DNA of 64,000 nt from Sphingopyxis macrogoltabida (GCA_003241685.1 QFPJ01000008.1:44481-108480); one strand, 5' to 3'. Positions 8,105-17,367 are shown, numbered from the stretch's first letter. Numbers and translations are program-made. Notes: a model not told the origin generated them from the letters alone.

Positions 8105-8186
8105 TCCGGACGATGGGGGGTGGCGCCGGTTCCCTTGGGACCGGCGGCGCCCGTGCAGTGTCTTCAGAATTTAAGGTTCGCCTTCC

Positions 8187-8687
8187 ATGCCTCAGATAGC
8201 CCAGCTTACCGCTGACAACTGGTATCTTGCTTCGCAGCTTTTCTGGCTGCTGGTCGTGTTCGCCGGCATTTATGTCGTGATCGGCCGCGGCATGCTGCCC
8301 AAGATCGAGGCGACGGTAGACGCCCGCGACCGCAAGGTGGCGGACGATCTGGCGGCGGCGAAGGCGGCCCATGCCGCGGCCGACACGCTGGAAGAAAGCT
8401 ATCGCCAGCAGAGCGATGCGAGCCGTGCCGCCGCGCAGAAGGCGGTTTCCGATGCCAAGGACAAGGCCGCCAAGGACGCCGAAAAGCGCCTGGGCAAGGT
8501 CGATGCCGAGCTTTCGGACAAGCTGGGTGCTGCGGAAGCGGATATTTCGGCGGCCCGGACGTCGGCAATGGCCGAGGTCGAATCGGTGGCTGCCGAAGCG
8601 GCGAGCGATCTTGTTGCCAAGCTGTCGGGTGCCAAGGTGGCCGCGGCGGATGCGAAGGCGGCGGTAAAGGCGGTGCTTCATGGCTAA
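8187..8687 (+). CDS. atpF': ATP synthase F0 subunit b' (first b-type stalk subunit)
   Basis: This 166-residue protein has one N-terminal membrane helix (about residues 15-35, LASQLFWLLVVFAGIYVVI) followed by a long Ala/Lys/Glu-rich coiled coil that forms the peripheral stalk. Alphaproteobacteria carry two divergent b subunits, and the first in this order is conventionally b'. Its end overlaps the next gene's start by 8 bases, so the two stalk subunits are likely made in equal amounts. Confidence 0.9.
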   Translation: MPQIAQLTADNWYLASQLFWLLVVFAGIYVVIGRGMLPKIEATVDARDRKVADDLAAAKAAHAAADTLEESYRQQSDASRAAAQKAVSDAKDKAAKDAEKRLGKVDAELSDKLGAAEADISAARTSAMAEVESVAAEAASDLVAKLSGAKVAAADAKAAVKAVLHG

Positions 8688-9210
8688 TCTGACGCTGATT
8701 TTCGCCGAAGGCGCGGTCGAGCCCACGGCGTTCGGTCTGAATGCGACCGTGTGGGTGTCGATCGCGATGCTCGTCTTCCTCGGCATCCTGCTCTGGAAAG
8801 GCGTGCCGGCGATGATCGCCGGCATGCTCGACAACAAGATTGCCGAGATTTCCAAGCAGCTAAACGAAGCCGAGCAGCTTCGGCTCGACGCCGAATCGCT
8901 CAAGGCGGAATATGAGGCGAAGCTGGCCCGCGCGGCGAAGGAAGCCGACGAGATGCGCGCCCGCGCCGACGCCGAGGCCGAGGCGCTGGTCGCCAAGGCA
9001 AAGGCCGATGCGACCGCGTTGATCGCGCGCCGCAAGCAGATGGCCGAAGACCGCATCGCGGCCGCCGAAGCCGGCGCGCTGGCCGATGTGCGCGCGGCGG
9101 CCGCCAGGGCGGCGACCGAAGCGGCGGCGAAGCTGATCGCCGACAAGCATGACGCGAAGGCCGACAAGGCGCTGGTCGACAATGCGATCGCGTCGGTGGC
9201 AAAGGGCTGA
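8680..9210 (+). CDS. atpF: ATP synthase F0 subunit b
   Basis: This 176-residue protein has a membrane helix at about residues 22-43 (VWVSIAMLVFLGILLWKGVP) and then a coiled coil with heptad-like Ala/Glu/Lys repeats (EAEALVAKAKADATALIARRKQMAEDRI). It pairs with b' as the peripheral stalk. It is the last gene of the F0 operon and is followed by a terminator. The F1 genes are not in this window, which is normal for alphaproteobacteria. Confidence 0.93.
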   Translation: MANLTLIFAEGAVEPTAFGLNATVWVSIAMLVFLGILLWKGVPAMIAGMLDNKIAEISKQLNEAEQLRLDAESLKAEYEAKLARAAKEADEMRARADAEAEALVAKAKADATALIARRKQMAEDRIAAAEAGALADVRAAAARAATEAAAKLIADKHDAKADKALVDNAIASVAKG

Positions 9211-9236
9211 CCCCTTTTCACTGGACGGCACCAAGG

Positions 9237-9262
9237 CGCCCGCGGATTTCCGCGGGCGTTTT
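9237..9262 (+). terminator. Intrinsic terminator after the F0 operon
   Basis: A 9-bp stem, CGCCCGCGG (9237-9245) with CCGCGGGCG (9250-9258), a 4-base loop and TTTT. It lies 27 bases after the atpF stop. Confidence 0.87.
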
Positions 9263-9286
9263 GCTGTCGGGCCCAGGGTCAGGACC

Positions 9287-9946
9287 CTAACGCGCGGTCG
9301 CTTGCTGTGCGGCGACGTCGGCCGCCCAGGCCTTTGTCGCGGGACAATTGTCCATGGCGCGCCGATAGGCGTCACGCGCGGTGGCGCGCGCGACATAGGC
9401 CGCTTCGGTCTCGGCCAGCGTGAAGCAGCCGGTGCGGCGGGCGAATTCGAGCGCATAGGTCACCGAAATATCGGCGGCGGAAAACATCTCCCCCGCCATC
9501 CAGGGCGAGCGCGCAAGTTGGCGGCGCACCAGGCCGAGCCGGCTTTCGAACGTCCTGAGCGCCCAGCCGGTCGTCCAATTGTCCTGTTCGGTTTCCGGCG
9601 CGAGAATCCTGGTGGCGACGATGGCGTTGATCGGACCCGCCAACCCGGCTTCCCCCATGTGCAGGAATTGCAGATAGGCCGGGAATGACGGATCGTCCGG
9701 CGCGGGCGCAAGCCGCGCCGGGCCGTGGCGAGCCAGCAGATATTGCATGATCGCGATCGATTCGACCATGATCGTGCCGCCGTCCTCGATCGCGGGGATG
9801 AAGCCGGCCGGGTTGATCGCCAGAAATTCGGCGTCCTGTTCGACACCCGCGAGCAGATCGACCGGCCGCACGTGGTAAGGCAGCCCCAATTCCTCGAGCA
9901 GCCAGACGATGCGAAACCCGCGGCCTTCGCCATAAACGGTGATCAT
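9287..9946 (-). CDS. Glutathione S-transferase family protein
   Basis: This 219-residue protein has an N-terminal thioredoxin-like domain: MITVYGEGRGFRIVWLLEEL, the NPAGFIPAIEDGG cis-proline motif and VESIAIMQYL for glutathione binding. An all-helical C-terminal domain follows, with AGEMFSAADISVTYAL as the N-capping box. The usual N-terminal catalytic Ser/Tyr is not obvious at the GEGRGFR position, so the exact activity is open. It lies 26 bases downstream of the SDR gene on the same strand, and both are probably cotranscribed. Confidence 0.87.
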   Translation of the reverse strand: MITVYGEGRGFRIVWLLEELGLPYHVRPVDLLAGVEQDAEFLAINPAGFIPAIEDGGTIMVESIAIMQYLLARHGPARLAPAPDDPSFPAYLQFLHMGEAGLAGPINAIVATRILAPETEQDNWTTGWALRTFESRLGLVRRQLARSPWMAGEMFSAADISVTYALEFARRTGCFTLAETEAAYVARATARDAYRRAMDNCPATKAWAADVAAQQATAR

Positions 9947-9972
9947 CGGCTATTCTCCGGCGGTGGGCGGGA

Positions 9973-10692
9973 TCAGAATTTGATCAGCATCCGCCGCGCG
10001 AAGGCGGGAGAGATGCTGTTCACGATCTGGAGCAGCTTGACCTGTCCGATGTTGATTTCGGCCCGGTTGGCCCCGATGCCGCGCAGGATTTCCGCCGCGC
10101 AATCGGTCGCTGTCATCTTCGCTCCGCCCCGCGTCGCCGTCATATTGGTCGCGACCACGGGGGGCAGCGCCTCGGCGACGTGAACACCGCTGTCGCGCAG
10201 CAGATAACGCAGCGCCTGGGTATAGGCGCGCAGCGCCGCCTTCGACGCGCTGTAGACCGAACCGCTGGCGGCGGGCGCGATCGCCAGGCCCGATGTGACA
10301 TTGACGATCATCGCTTCGGGCTGGGCGCGCAGTGCGGGAAGCAGCCGCGTGCACAGCGCGATCGGGGCCTCGACATTCGTCCGCAGGCAGAGGTTGGCGT
10401 CGGCCAGCGTCGCGGGGTCGTCCAGAAGGTAGCTGCCGCCGATGCCGGCGTTGTTGATCAGCAGCGCGAGCGGCTTTCCCGCAATGCCGTCGACGACCGC
10501 GTCGATGCCCTGTTGTTCGGACAGGTCGCCGGCGATCGTGCCGAAGCCCTGGGCGGCCATCGCCGCCAGCTTTTCGGCGGATCGTCCGGTGACGATCACC
10601 TGGGCGCCCGCATCCTTCAGTTGCAGCGCGATCTCGCGCCCGATGCCGTCGCTGCCGCCCGTGACCAGCGCCAGTTTGCCGCGAATATCCAT
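9973..10692 (-). CDS. Short-chain dehydrogenase/reductase
   Basis: This 239-residue protein has the Rossmann motif TGGSDGIG (residues 11-18), NNAGIGGS, a catalytic Ser region (NVTSGLA) and YSASK (Tyr-x3-Lys). These are the classical SDR NAD(P)H motifs and all are intact. It resembles DltE-like oxidoreductases; the substrate is unknown. The start at 10692 is preferred because GGGAG is 7 bases upstream; the ATG two codons earlier at 10698 is too close to that site. It is divergent from uvrC with 68 bases between starts. Confidence 0.87.
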   Translation of the reverse strand: MDIRGKLALVTGGSDGIGREIALQLKDAGAQVIVTGRSAEKLAAMAAQGFGTIAGDLSEQQGIDAVVDGIAGKPLALLINNAGIGGSYLLDDPATLADANLCLRTNVEAPIALCTRLLPALRAQPEAMIVNVTSGLAIAPAASGSVYSASKAALRAYTQALRYLLRDSGVHVAEALPPVVATNMTATRGGAKMTATDCAAEILRGIGANRAEINIGQVKLLQIVNSISPAFARRMLIKF

Positions 10693-10760
10693 GACCATGC
10701 TCCCCTCTTTTGCGTCGCGCACTATGGCGGGCCGCACGGCCTTCGCCTACATGCAAAATC

Positions 10761-12695
10761 ATGGCCCGCCCGAACGCCCCAGACCGGTTCAACGAAGAGA
10801 AGGCGACCTATGTCGTGCGCGGCGAGGGGGAGGGCGCCGACAAGCCCGACCTGGAGCGAGGCGCGGAGGCGATTCGCGGCGTCGTGCGCAAATTGCCCAC
10901 GCGGCCCGGCGTCTACCGGATGCTCGATGCGCGCGGCGACGTGCTGTATGTGGGCAAGGCGCGCGCGCTGAAGAACCGTGTGACCAATTATACGCAGGTC
11001 GCGCGCCTGCCGCAGCGTTTGCAGCGCATGGTCGCGCAGACGCGCGCGATGGAGATCGTCACCACGACCAGCGAGGCGGAGGCGCTGCTGCTCGAAGCCC
11101 AGCTGATCAAGCGTTATCGCCCCCCCTATAATGTTCTGCTGCGCGACGACAAAAGCTTCCCCTTCATCCTGCTCCGCACCGACCATGATTTCCCGCGCGT
11201 TCAGAAGCACCGCGGCGCCCGGCGGGCAAAGGGGCGTTATTACGGTCCCTTCGCGAGCGCGGGATCGGTGCATCGCACGCTCAATGCGCTGCAAAAGACC
11301 TTCCTGCTGCGAAGCTGCACCGACAGTTTCTTCGCCAATCGCTCGCGCCCCTGCCTGCTTTATCAAATCCGTCGCTGTTCGGCGCCGTGCGTCGGCCGCA
11401 TCGGCAAGGAGGATTATGCCGCACTGGTCGGCGACGCGCAGGATTTCCTAGAAGGCCGGTCGACGGCGGTGCAGAAGCGGCTGGGCGATGCGATGACCCG
11501 AGCGGCCGAGGCGATGGATTTCGAACAGGCGGCGGTGCTCCGCGACCGGCTCAAGGCGCTGACCTTCATCCAGGGCAGCCAGTCGGTCCACGCCGACGGG
11601 CTGGGCGATGCCGATGTCTTCGCGCTGGCGGCGAAGGGCGGCCAGCTTTGCATCGCGGGTTTCTTCATTCGCGGCGGGCAGAATTGGGGGCATCGCAGTT
11701 TCTTTCCCGCGCATGTCGCGGGCGTGCCCGAGGAGGAAGTGCTCGAAAGCTTCCTGATGCAATTTTACGAAGGGGTGCCGCCGCCCCGATTGATCCTTGT
11801 CGATCGCGTTCCGGCGGAAAGCGCGCTGCTGGCCGAGGCGCTGGGCGCGGTCGCGGACCGCAAGGTCGAGATCAGCGTGCCGCAGCGCGGCAATCGCAAG
11901 CGGCTGCTCGACCAGGCGGTCCGCAACGCGGGCGAAGAACTCGACCGGCGGCTCGCCGAAAGCAGCAGCCAAGCGAAGCTGGGCCGCGACGTCGCTGATC
12001 TGTTCGATCTCGACGCGCCGCCGCAGCGCATCGAGATTTACGACAACAGCCATATCCAGGGCACCAATGCGCTGGGCGCGATGGTCGTCGCGGGGCCGGA
12101 AGGCTGGATCAAGGGCGCCTATCGCAAGTTCAACATCAAACGGGCCGAAACGCGTCCCGGCGACGATTTCGCGATGATGCGCGAGGTGTTCGAGCGCCGT
12201 TTCGCGCGCGCGATCGAGGAAGACCCCGAACGGACGAAGGGCGAGTGGCCCGATCTGGTGCTGATCGACGGCGGCAAGGGGCAGGTGTCGGCGGCGGGAG
12301 CGGTGCTGGCCGAACTGGGGATCGACGACCTGCCTTATGTCGGCGTTGCCAAGGGACCGGATCGCAACGCGGGCCGCGAGACCTTTTACCTGCCCGACGG
12401 GCGCGAATTCACCCTGCCGCCGAACAATGCGGTGCTCTTCTACATCCAGCGGCTGCGCGACGAGGCGCATCGCTTTGCCATCGGCGCGCATCGGCAGAAG
12501 CGCGCGAAGGCGATGGGCAGCTCGCCGCTCGACGAGGTGCCGGGCATCGGCCCCGCGCGCAAGAAGGCGCTGCTGATGCACTTCGGCACGGCGCGCGCGA
12601 TCCGGGGCGCCAGCCTGGACGACCTGAAACGTGCCCCGGGGGTCAGCGTCGGCGTCGCGCAGGCGGTCTATGATTTCTACAACCCCGGTGGGTGA
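10761..12695 (+). CDS. uvrC: Excinuclease ABC subunit C
   Basis: This 644-residue protein has the GIY-YIG nuclease domain (GVYRMLDARGDVLYVGKA, about residues 50-130), which makes the 3' incision. It has a UVR motif (AMDFEQAAVLRDRLKAL) that contacts UvrB, and the RNase H-like C-terminal nuclease (EIYDNSHIQGTNALGAMVV and VLIDGGKGQ, with Asp residues), which makes the 5' incision. A C-terminal helix-hairpin-helix pair (VPGIGPARKKALLMHFG) completes it. All catalytic motifs are present. The start at 10761 is chosen over one 17 codons earlier because family homology begins shortly after it. Ribosome site recognition is poor. Confidence 0.95.
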   Translation: MARPNAPDRFNEEKATYVVRGEGEGADKPDLERGAEAIRGVVRKLPTRPGVYRMLDARGDVLYVGKARALKNRVTNYTQVARLPQRLQRMVAQTRAMEIVTTTSEAEALLLEAQLIKRYRPPYNVLLRDDKSFPFILLRTDHDFPRVQKHRGARRAKGRYYGPFASAGSVHRTLNALQKTFLLRSCTDSFFANRSRPCLLYQIRRCSAPCVGRIGKEDYAALVGDAQDFLEGRSTAVQKRLGDAMTRAAEAMDFEQAAVLRDRLKALTFIQGSQSVHADGLGDADVFALAAKGGQLCIAGFFIRGGQNWGHRSFFPAHVAGVPEEEVLESFLMQFYEGVPPPRLILVDRVPAESALLAEALGAVADRKVEISVPQRGNRKRLLDQAVRNAGEELDRRLAESSSQAKLGRDVADLFDLDAPPQRIEIYDNSHIQGTNALGAMVVAGPEGWIKGAYRKFNIKRAETRPGDDFAMMREVFERRFARAIEEDPERTKGEWPDLVLIDGGKGQVSAAGAVLAELGIDDLPYVGVAKGPDRNAGRETFYLPDGREFTLPPNNAVLFYIQRLRDEAHRFAIGAHRQKRAKAMGSSPLDEVPGIGPARKKALLMHFGTARAIRGASLDDLKRAPGVSVGVAQAVYDFYNPGG

Positions 12696-12716
12696 ACGAC
12701 CGGAGAGGAGAGGGTG

Positions 12717-13109
12717 ATGGATTTTGCGGCCATGATGCCGCTGGCGGCAACGCTGGGAATCAGCATCGACGAAGCGAGTGGGGAACGCGTGGCGGGGCGG
12801 CTGCCCGTCCGGCCCGAAATATGCACCGCCGGCCATATCGTCCACGGCGGCACGATCATGGCCTTTGCCGATTGCCTGGGCGCCGTGGGGGCCTTTCTGA
12901 CATTGCCCGAAGGCGCCAGCAACACGACGACGATCGAAAGCAAGACCAATTTCCTGGGCGCGGGGCCGGTGGGATCGGTGCTGGTCGGCGAAGCCGTGCC
13001 CGTGAAGATCGGCAAGCGCCTGTCGGTATGGCAGACGCGCATCCGCACCGAAGACGGTGCCGATGTCGCGCTGGTGACGCAGACGCAGATGGTGCTTTGG
13101 CCAGCCTGA
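12717..13109 (+). CDS. PaaI-family hotdog thioesterase
   Basis: This 130-residue single hotdog domain contains HIVHGGTIMAFADCLGAVGAF, the HGG(x)xxxxAD motif with a general acid/base Asp. The family hydrolyses small acyl- or aryl-CoA thioesters. It starts at ATG 12717, with GAGAGGAGAG just upstream. It lies between uvrC (21 bases) and recO, and its end overlaps the recO TTG start by 13 bases, so it is embedded in a repair-gene operon without an obvious functional link. Confidence 0.85.
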   Translation: MDFAAMMPLAATLGISIDEASGERVAGRLPVRPEICTAGHIVHGGTIMAFADCLGAVGAFLTLPEGASNTTTIESKTNFLGAGPVGSVLVGEAVPVKIGKRLSVWQTRIRTEDGADVALVTQTQMVLWPA

Positions 13110-13834
13110 CCGCTGATGCCATCGTCTGCGCGGTGCGCGCGCATGGCGAGCATGGGGCGATCCTGCGCGCGCTGACGCGCGAGGCGGGACTGGTCGCGGG
13201 TTATGTCCGCGGCGGGCGATCGCGGCGGCTGCGGCCGATTTTGATGCCGGGCAATCTGGTCGCGCTCGACCTGCGCGCGCGCACCGAAGACCAGTTGGGC
13301 GGCGCGACGGCCGAACTGATCGCCAGCCGCGCGCCGCTGCTCGCCGAGCCGCTGGCGGCGGCGGCGATCGACTGGGCGACCAGCCTGACGGCGGCGACAT
13401 TGCCCGAAAACCAGCCCTATCCGGCACTCTACGCCGCTTTGTCGGCGGTGCTGGACGCGATCGGGGTGGCATCGTCGGCGCGGCAATGGGCCGCCGCCCT
13501 GGCGCGGTACGAGCTGCTGTTGCTGGCCGAACTCGGCTTCGGGCTCAATCTGGACGAATGCGTCGTCACCGGCGCGGCCGACGATCTGGCCTTCGTCAGC
13601 CCGAAGTCGGGCGGCGCGGTCAGCAGCGCGGCGGCGGCGGGGTATGAGGCGCGGCTGCTGCGCCTGCCGCCCTTTCTGCGCGGCGCCGATGCCAGCCCGG
13701 CAATGAACGATGTTCTGGCCGCGATGGCGATCACCGGCCATTTTCTGGAGCGCGATCTGCTTGACGGGCGCAACCGCGACTTGCTGATGGTAAGGGAAAG
13801 ATTGGTGGACCGGCTCAACAGGGCAGTTGCGTGA
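13097..13834 (+). CDS. recO: DNA repair protein RecO
   Basis: This 245-residue protein starts at TTG 13097. It has an N-terminal OB fold beginning ASLTADAIVCAVRAHGEHGAI with GLVAGYVRGG. The C-terminal helical region includes YELLLLAELGFGLNLDECVVTG, the RecO zinc-finger region position (here without the CxxC cysteines). RecO loads RecA onto SSB-coated DNA with RecR. The rare TTG start is inferred because the conserved amino terminus begins here and no ATG or GTG is suitably placed; it overlaps the thioesterase gene by 13 bases. Confidence 0.85.
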   Translation: MASLTADAIVCAVRAHGEHGAILRALTREAGLVAGYVRGGRSRRLRPILMPGNLVALDLRARTEDQLGGATAELIASRAPLLAEPLAAAAIDWATSLTAATLPENQPYPALYAALSAVLDAIGVASSARQWAAALARYELLLLAELGFGLNLDECVVTGAADDLAFVSPKSGGAVSSAAAAGYEARLLRLPPFLRGADASPAMNDVLAAMAITGHFLERDLLDGRNRDLLMVRERLVDRLNRAVA

Positions 13835-13882
13835 GCCGCCGCCGCTGCTTAAGCGGCTCCCAACAAGCGAAAGGGCATTGGA

Positions 13883-14929
13883 GTGCAAATCCTGCTGCTG
13901 GCCGGCGACGGCATCGGTCCGGAAATCATGGCGGAAGCGGAGAAGGTTCTGGCGGCGCTCGCCTTGCCGGTCGATCTCGACCGCGCGCTGGTCGGCGGTG
14001 CGGCCTATGCCGCGACCGGCCATCCGCTGCCGCCCGAAACGCTGGCCAAGGCGAAAGCGGCCGACGGCATCCTGTTCGGTGCGGTGGGCGATCCGCGCTT
14101 CGACAATGTGGAGCGCCACTTGCGCCCCGAACAGGCGATCCTCGGCCTGCGCAGTGAGCTGGGCCTGTTCGCCAACCTGCGCCCCGCCAAGCTGTTCGCG
14201 GGGCTGGAGGATGCGTCGGCGCTGCGGCCCGAGGTGGCATCGGCGATCGACCTGCTGATCGTGCGCGAACTCAACGGCGACGTCTATTTCGGCGAAAAGG
14301 GCACGCGCACCACCGCAAGCGGCGAGCGCGAGGGCTATGACATCATGTCCTACAGCGAAAGCGAAGTGCGGCGGATCGCCCATGTCGCTTTCCGGGCGGC
14401 GCAGGGCCGCAGGGGACGGCTCTGTTCGGTCGACAAGGCCAATGTGCTGGAAACGTCGCAGCTTTGGCGCGACGTCGTGGTCGAGGTCGCGGCCGACTAT
14501 CCCGATGTCGAGCTGTCGCACATGTATGTCGACAATGCCGCGATGCAGCTGGTCCGCAATCCCGGCCAGTTCGACGTCGTCGTCACCGGCAATCTGTTCG
14601 GCGACATCCTGTCCGATCAGGCGTCGATGTGCGTCGGATCGATCGGCCTGCTTGCATCGGCGTCGCTCAGCGAGGGGCGGCAGGGCCTGTATGAGCCGAT
14701 CCACGGCAGCGCGCCCGACATCGCGGGGCAGGGCGTCGCCAACCCGCTGGCGATGATCCTGTCGCTGGCGATGCTGCTGCGTCATTCGCTGGATGACGAA
14801 GCGAGCGCGGCACGGATCGAGGCGGCGGTGGCCAAGGTGCTGGCCGACGGTGCGCGCGGCGCGGACCTGGGCGGAACCATGGACACGGCGGCACTGGGCG
14901 ATGCGGTGGTCGCGGCGCTGAAAACTTAG
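13883..14929 (+). CDS. leuB: 3-isopropylmalate dehydrogenase
   Basis: This 348-residue enzyme performs the third step of leucine synthesis, oxidative decarboxylation of 3-isopropylmalate. Visible motifs are LLAGDGIGPEIM, the substrate arginines in LGLRSELGLFANLRP, RELNGDVYFGEKG (Lys/Tyr active-site region), VTGNLFGDILSDQAS (metal Asp residues) and EPIHGSAPDIAGQG (NAD recognition). It starts at GTG behind AAAGGG. The other leu genes are not in the window. It sits 16 bases before metZ, so leucine and methionine biosynthesis genes are adjacent. Confidence 0.96.
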   Translation: MQILLLAGDGIGPEIMAEAEKVLAALALPVDLDRALVGGAAYAATGHPLPPETLAKAKAADGILFGAVGDPRFDNVERHLRPEQAILGLRSELGLFANLRPAKLFAGLEDASALRPEVASAIDLLIVRELNGDVYFGEKGTRTTASGEREGYDIMSYSESEVRRIAHVAFRAAQGRRGRLCSVDKANVLETSQLWRDVVVEVAADYPDVELSHMYVDNAAMQLVRNPGQFDVVVTGNLFGDILSDQASMCVGSIGLLASASLSEGRQGLYEPIHGSAPDIAGQGVANPLAMILSLAMLLRHSLDDEASAARIEAAVAKVLADGARGADLGGTMDTAALGDAVVAALKT

Positions 14930-14945
14930 GACACGGATAGCGACG

Positions 14946-16151
14946 ATGAAGAAAACGACGGGTTTCGACCGCAGCAAGACCAGGAACTGGCACCCCGCGA
15001 CCCAGGCGGTGCGCGGCGGGACGTGGCGCAGCGAGCATGGCGAGACGTCGGAGGCGCTGTTTCTGACGTCGGGCTATACCTATGACGATGCCGAAACCGT
15101 CGCGGCGCGTTTCGCGGGCGAAGCGCAAGGGATGACCTATTCGCGGCTTCAGAACCCGACCGTCGCGATGCTGGAGGAACGCATCGCGCTGATGGAAGGG
15201 GCCGAGGCCTGCCGCACGCAGGCGACGGGCATGGCCGCGATGACCACGGCGCTGCTGTGTCAGCTTTCGGCGGGCGACCATATCGTCGCCGCGCGCGCCG
15301 CCTTCGGTTCGTGCCGCTGGCTGGTCGACAGCCTGTGCCCGCGCTTCGCCATCGAAACGACCGTGATCGACGGGCGCGACAATGCGGCGTGGGAAGCGGC
15401 GATCCGCCCGAACACCAAGGTGTTTTTCTTTGAAACGCCGGCAAACCCTACGATGGACATCGTCGATATCGCGCATGTCTGCGGCCTGGCGAAAGCGCAT
15501 GGCATCACGACCGTCGTCGACAATGCCTTTGCGACCAGCGCGCTTCAGCGGCCGATGGATTTCGGCGCCGACGTCGTCGCCTATTCGGCGACCAAGCTGA
15601 TGGAGGGGCAGGGGCGCGTCCTGGCGGGCGCGGTCTGCGGTACGGAAAAATTCATCAACGACATCTTGTTGCCGTTTCAGCGCAATACCGGCCCCAATCT
15701 GGCGCCGTTCAACGCCTGGGTAGTGCTGAAAGGACTGGAGACGCTGGACCTGCGCGCGCGGCGCCAGTCGGAAAATGCGCTGGCGGTGGGACAATTCGTC
15801 GAAGGCCGCGTGCCGCGCATCCTGCATCCGGGGCTCGCCAGCCATCCGCAGCACAATCTGGCGCTTCGCCAGATGGCCGCGTGCGGGCCGATCTTTTCCT
15901 TCATGCTCGAGGACCGGGCACAGGCCATGGCCTTCCTCAACGCGCTGGAACTGGTCGATATCAGCAACAATATCGGCGATTCGCGCAGCCTGTGCTGTCA
16001 CCCGGCATCGACCACCCATTATGGCGTCAGCGCCGAAGCGCGCGCCGAAATGGGGGTCGAAGAGGGCATGCTGCGGATCAATATCGGGCTGGAAGACCCG
16101 CGCGACCTGGTCGCCGATATCGACCAGGCATTGACCAGGGTCGGCCTTTAG
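14946..16151 (+). CDS. metZ: O-succinylhomoserine sulfhydrylase
   Basis: This 401-residue PLP enzyme of the Cys/Met metabolism family makes homocysteine directly from O-succinylhomoserine and sulfide. Motifs are YSRLQNPTVAMLEER, ATGMAAMTTALL (phosphate cradle), TPANPTMDIVDI, VVDNAFAT (PLP Asp) and YSATKLMEGQGRVLAG with the Schiff-base Lys. The C-terminus ends in SSTTHYG-like SRSLCCHPASTTHYGVS. MetZ rather than a gamma-lyase is favoured by context and by the RNTGPNLAPFNAWVVLKGLE segment. The apaG start follows after 17 bases. Confidence 0.9.
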   Translation: MKKTTGFDRSKTRNWHPATQAVRGGTWRSEHGETSEALFLTSGYTYDDAETVAARFAGEAQGMTYSRLQNPTVAMLEERIALMEGAEACRTQATGMAAMTTALLCQLSAGDHIVAARAAFGSCRWLVDSLCPRFAIETTVIDGRDNAAWEAAIRPNTKVFFFETPANPTMDIVDIAHVCGLAKAHGITTVVDNAFATSALQRPMDFGADVVAYSATKLMEGQGRVLAGAVCGTEKFINDILLPFQRNTGPNLAPFNAWVVLKGLETLDLRARRQSENALAVGQFVEGRVPRILHPGLASHPQHNLALRQMAACGPIFSFMLEDRAQAMAFLNALELVDISNNIGDSRSLCCHPASTTHYGVSAEARAEMGVEEGMLRINIGLEDPRDLVADIDQALTRVGL

Positions 16152-16168
16152 TGAACTCTGTTCGCGCC

Positions 16169-16570
16169 ATGATCGACTCCTTCTTTCCCTTTGCGGCGAC
16201 CACCGGGCCGATCATCGTGCGCGTCGCCGTCTCCTACCTGCCCGAACAGTCGCACCCGGCGCTTGGGCGGTGGTTCTGGGCCTATCATGTTCGCGTCGAA
16301 AATCACGGCGAAGTGGCCGCACAATTGATGACCCGCCACTGGCGGATCAGCGACGGGCGGGGCCAGATCAGCGAGGTCGAGGGCGAAGGCGTGGTCGGCG
16401 AACAGCCGCTGATCGCCCCGGGCGCGGCCTATGATTATGTGTCGGGCTGTCCCCTGCCGACTCCCGAAGGCGCGATGGTGGGCAGTTATATGATGCAGAT
16501 GGGTGACGATACGCAGATGCTCGTCGCCATCCCGCACTTTCCGCTCGTCGCCCCCGCCACCGCGTCATGA
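16169..16570 (+). CDS. apaG: Co2+/Mg2+ efflux protein ApaG
   Basis: This 133-residue single ApaG (fibronectin-III-like) domain includes VSYLPEQSHPALGRWFWAYHVRVEN, LMTRHWRISDG, GEGVVGEQPLIAPGAAYDYVSGCPL and a Gly-rich end. ApaG was linked to cobalt resistance and magnesium efflux in Salmonella; its biochemical role remains unclear. The start at ATG 16169 fits sphingomonad homologues. A GTG at 16151 overlapping the metZ stop would add six residues. Its stop overlaps the next gene's start (ATGA). Confidence 0.9.
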   Translation: MIDSFFPFAATTGPIIVRVAVSYLPEQSHPALGRWFWAYHVRVENHGEVAAQLMTRHWRISDGRGQISEVEGEGVVGEQPLIAPGAAYDYVSGCPLPTPEGAMVGSYMMQMGDDTQMLVAIPHFPLVAPATAS

Positions 16571-17358
16571 AGCGCACGCACCTGCCCCTGAACGCGCTGC
16601 GCGTTTTCGATGCGGCTGCCCGGCATCTGAGCTTTACGCGCGCGGCCGACGAGCTGGCGGTCACGCCCGCCGCCGTCGGGCAGCAGATCCGCGCGCTGGA
16701 AGATATGCTGGGCGTCGTCCTGTTCCGCCGCACGCCCAAGGGTCTGGAATTGACGAGCGAGGCGGAGGCCGGGCTCGACGCGCTGCGACAGGGTTTCTTG
16801 CAGTTCGAGGAATCGGTTCGCGCGATGCAGGCGGGGCAGTCGTCGCAATCGCTGACGATCGCCGCGCCGCGCGACCTGACCGCCAAATGGCTCGCCCCGC
16901 GTCTGGCCCGCTATAGCCAGCAGGCGCCCGACGTGCGCTTCACGCTGGTGTCGGCCGATGGCGGGATCGACTTTACCGAAGCGAACCTTGACCTCGCGAT
17001 CTTCTGGACCGATGGGGCGGGCGAGCATGAAGGCATCGCGCTTTCCGATCCGCTGATGGTCACGGTCGCGGGGCCAGGCAGCGACAGCGACACGCGTATC
17101 GCCTGGCCGGGATGCCCGGCCGACGAGGGCGAACCGGCGCTGCGTCTGGGCGACGCGGGCCTGGCGATCGATGCGGCCGCCAACGGGCTGGGCCAGGCCA
17201 ATGTCCCCGCGATGCTGGCGGAGGCCGACATCGCCGCGGGCCGCGTCCGGCTGGTTCGCGAAGCCTTTGCGGTCAAACGCGGATATTGGCTGGTCGCCCC
17301 GACGCCGCAATGGCGCCAGGCGAAGGTGAAGGCGCTGGTCGCCGCCCTGACGGCCTGA
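16567..17358 (+). CDS. LysR-type transcriptional regulator (GcvA-like)
   Basis: This 263-residue protein has a winged helix-turn-helix (residues about 5-65: LNALRVFDAAARHLSFTRAADELAVTPAAVGQQIRALE) and a LysR effector domain from about residue 90. The LPLNALRVFDAAARHLSF start is typical of GcvA-like members. It is slightly shorter than a typical LysR protein (about 300 aa). Its start overlaps the apaG stop by 4 bases, unusual because LysR genes are usually divergent from their target. Its effector and targets cannot be read from sequence. Confidence 0.87.
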   Translation: MKRTHLPLNALRVFDAAARHLSFTRAADELAVTPAAVGQQIRALEDMLGVVLFRRTPKGLELTSEAEAGLDALRQGFLQFEESVRAMQAGQSSQSLTIAAPRDLTAKWLAPRLARYSQQAPDVRFTLVSADGGIDFTEANLDLAIFWTDGAGEHEGIALSDPLMVTVAGPGSDSDTRIAWPGCPADEGEPALRLGDAGLAIDAAANGLGQANVPAMLAEADIAAGRVRLVREAFAVKRGYWLVAPTPQWRQAKVKALVAALTA

Positions 17359-17367
17359 TTGCCGTCA
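17348..17367. terminator. Hairpin spanning two convergent stop codons
   Basis: A 7-bp stem, TGACGGC (17348-17354) with GCCGTCA (17361-17367), and a 6-base loop includes the stop codons of the LysR gene and the opposing serine hydrolase. There is no T-tract, so a role in termination is uncertain. Confidence 0.35.
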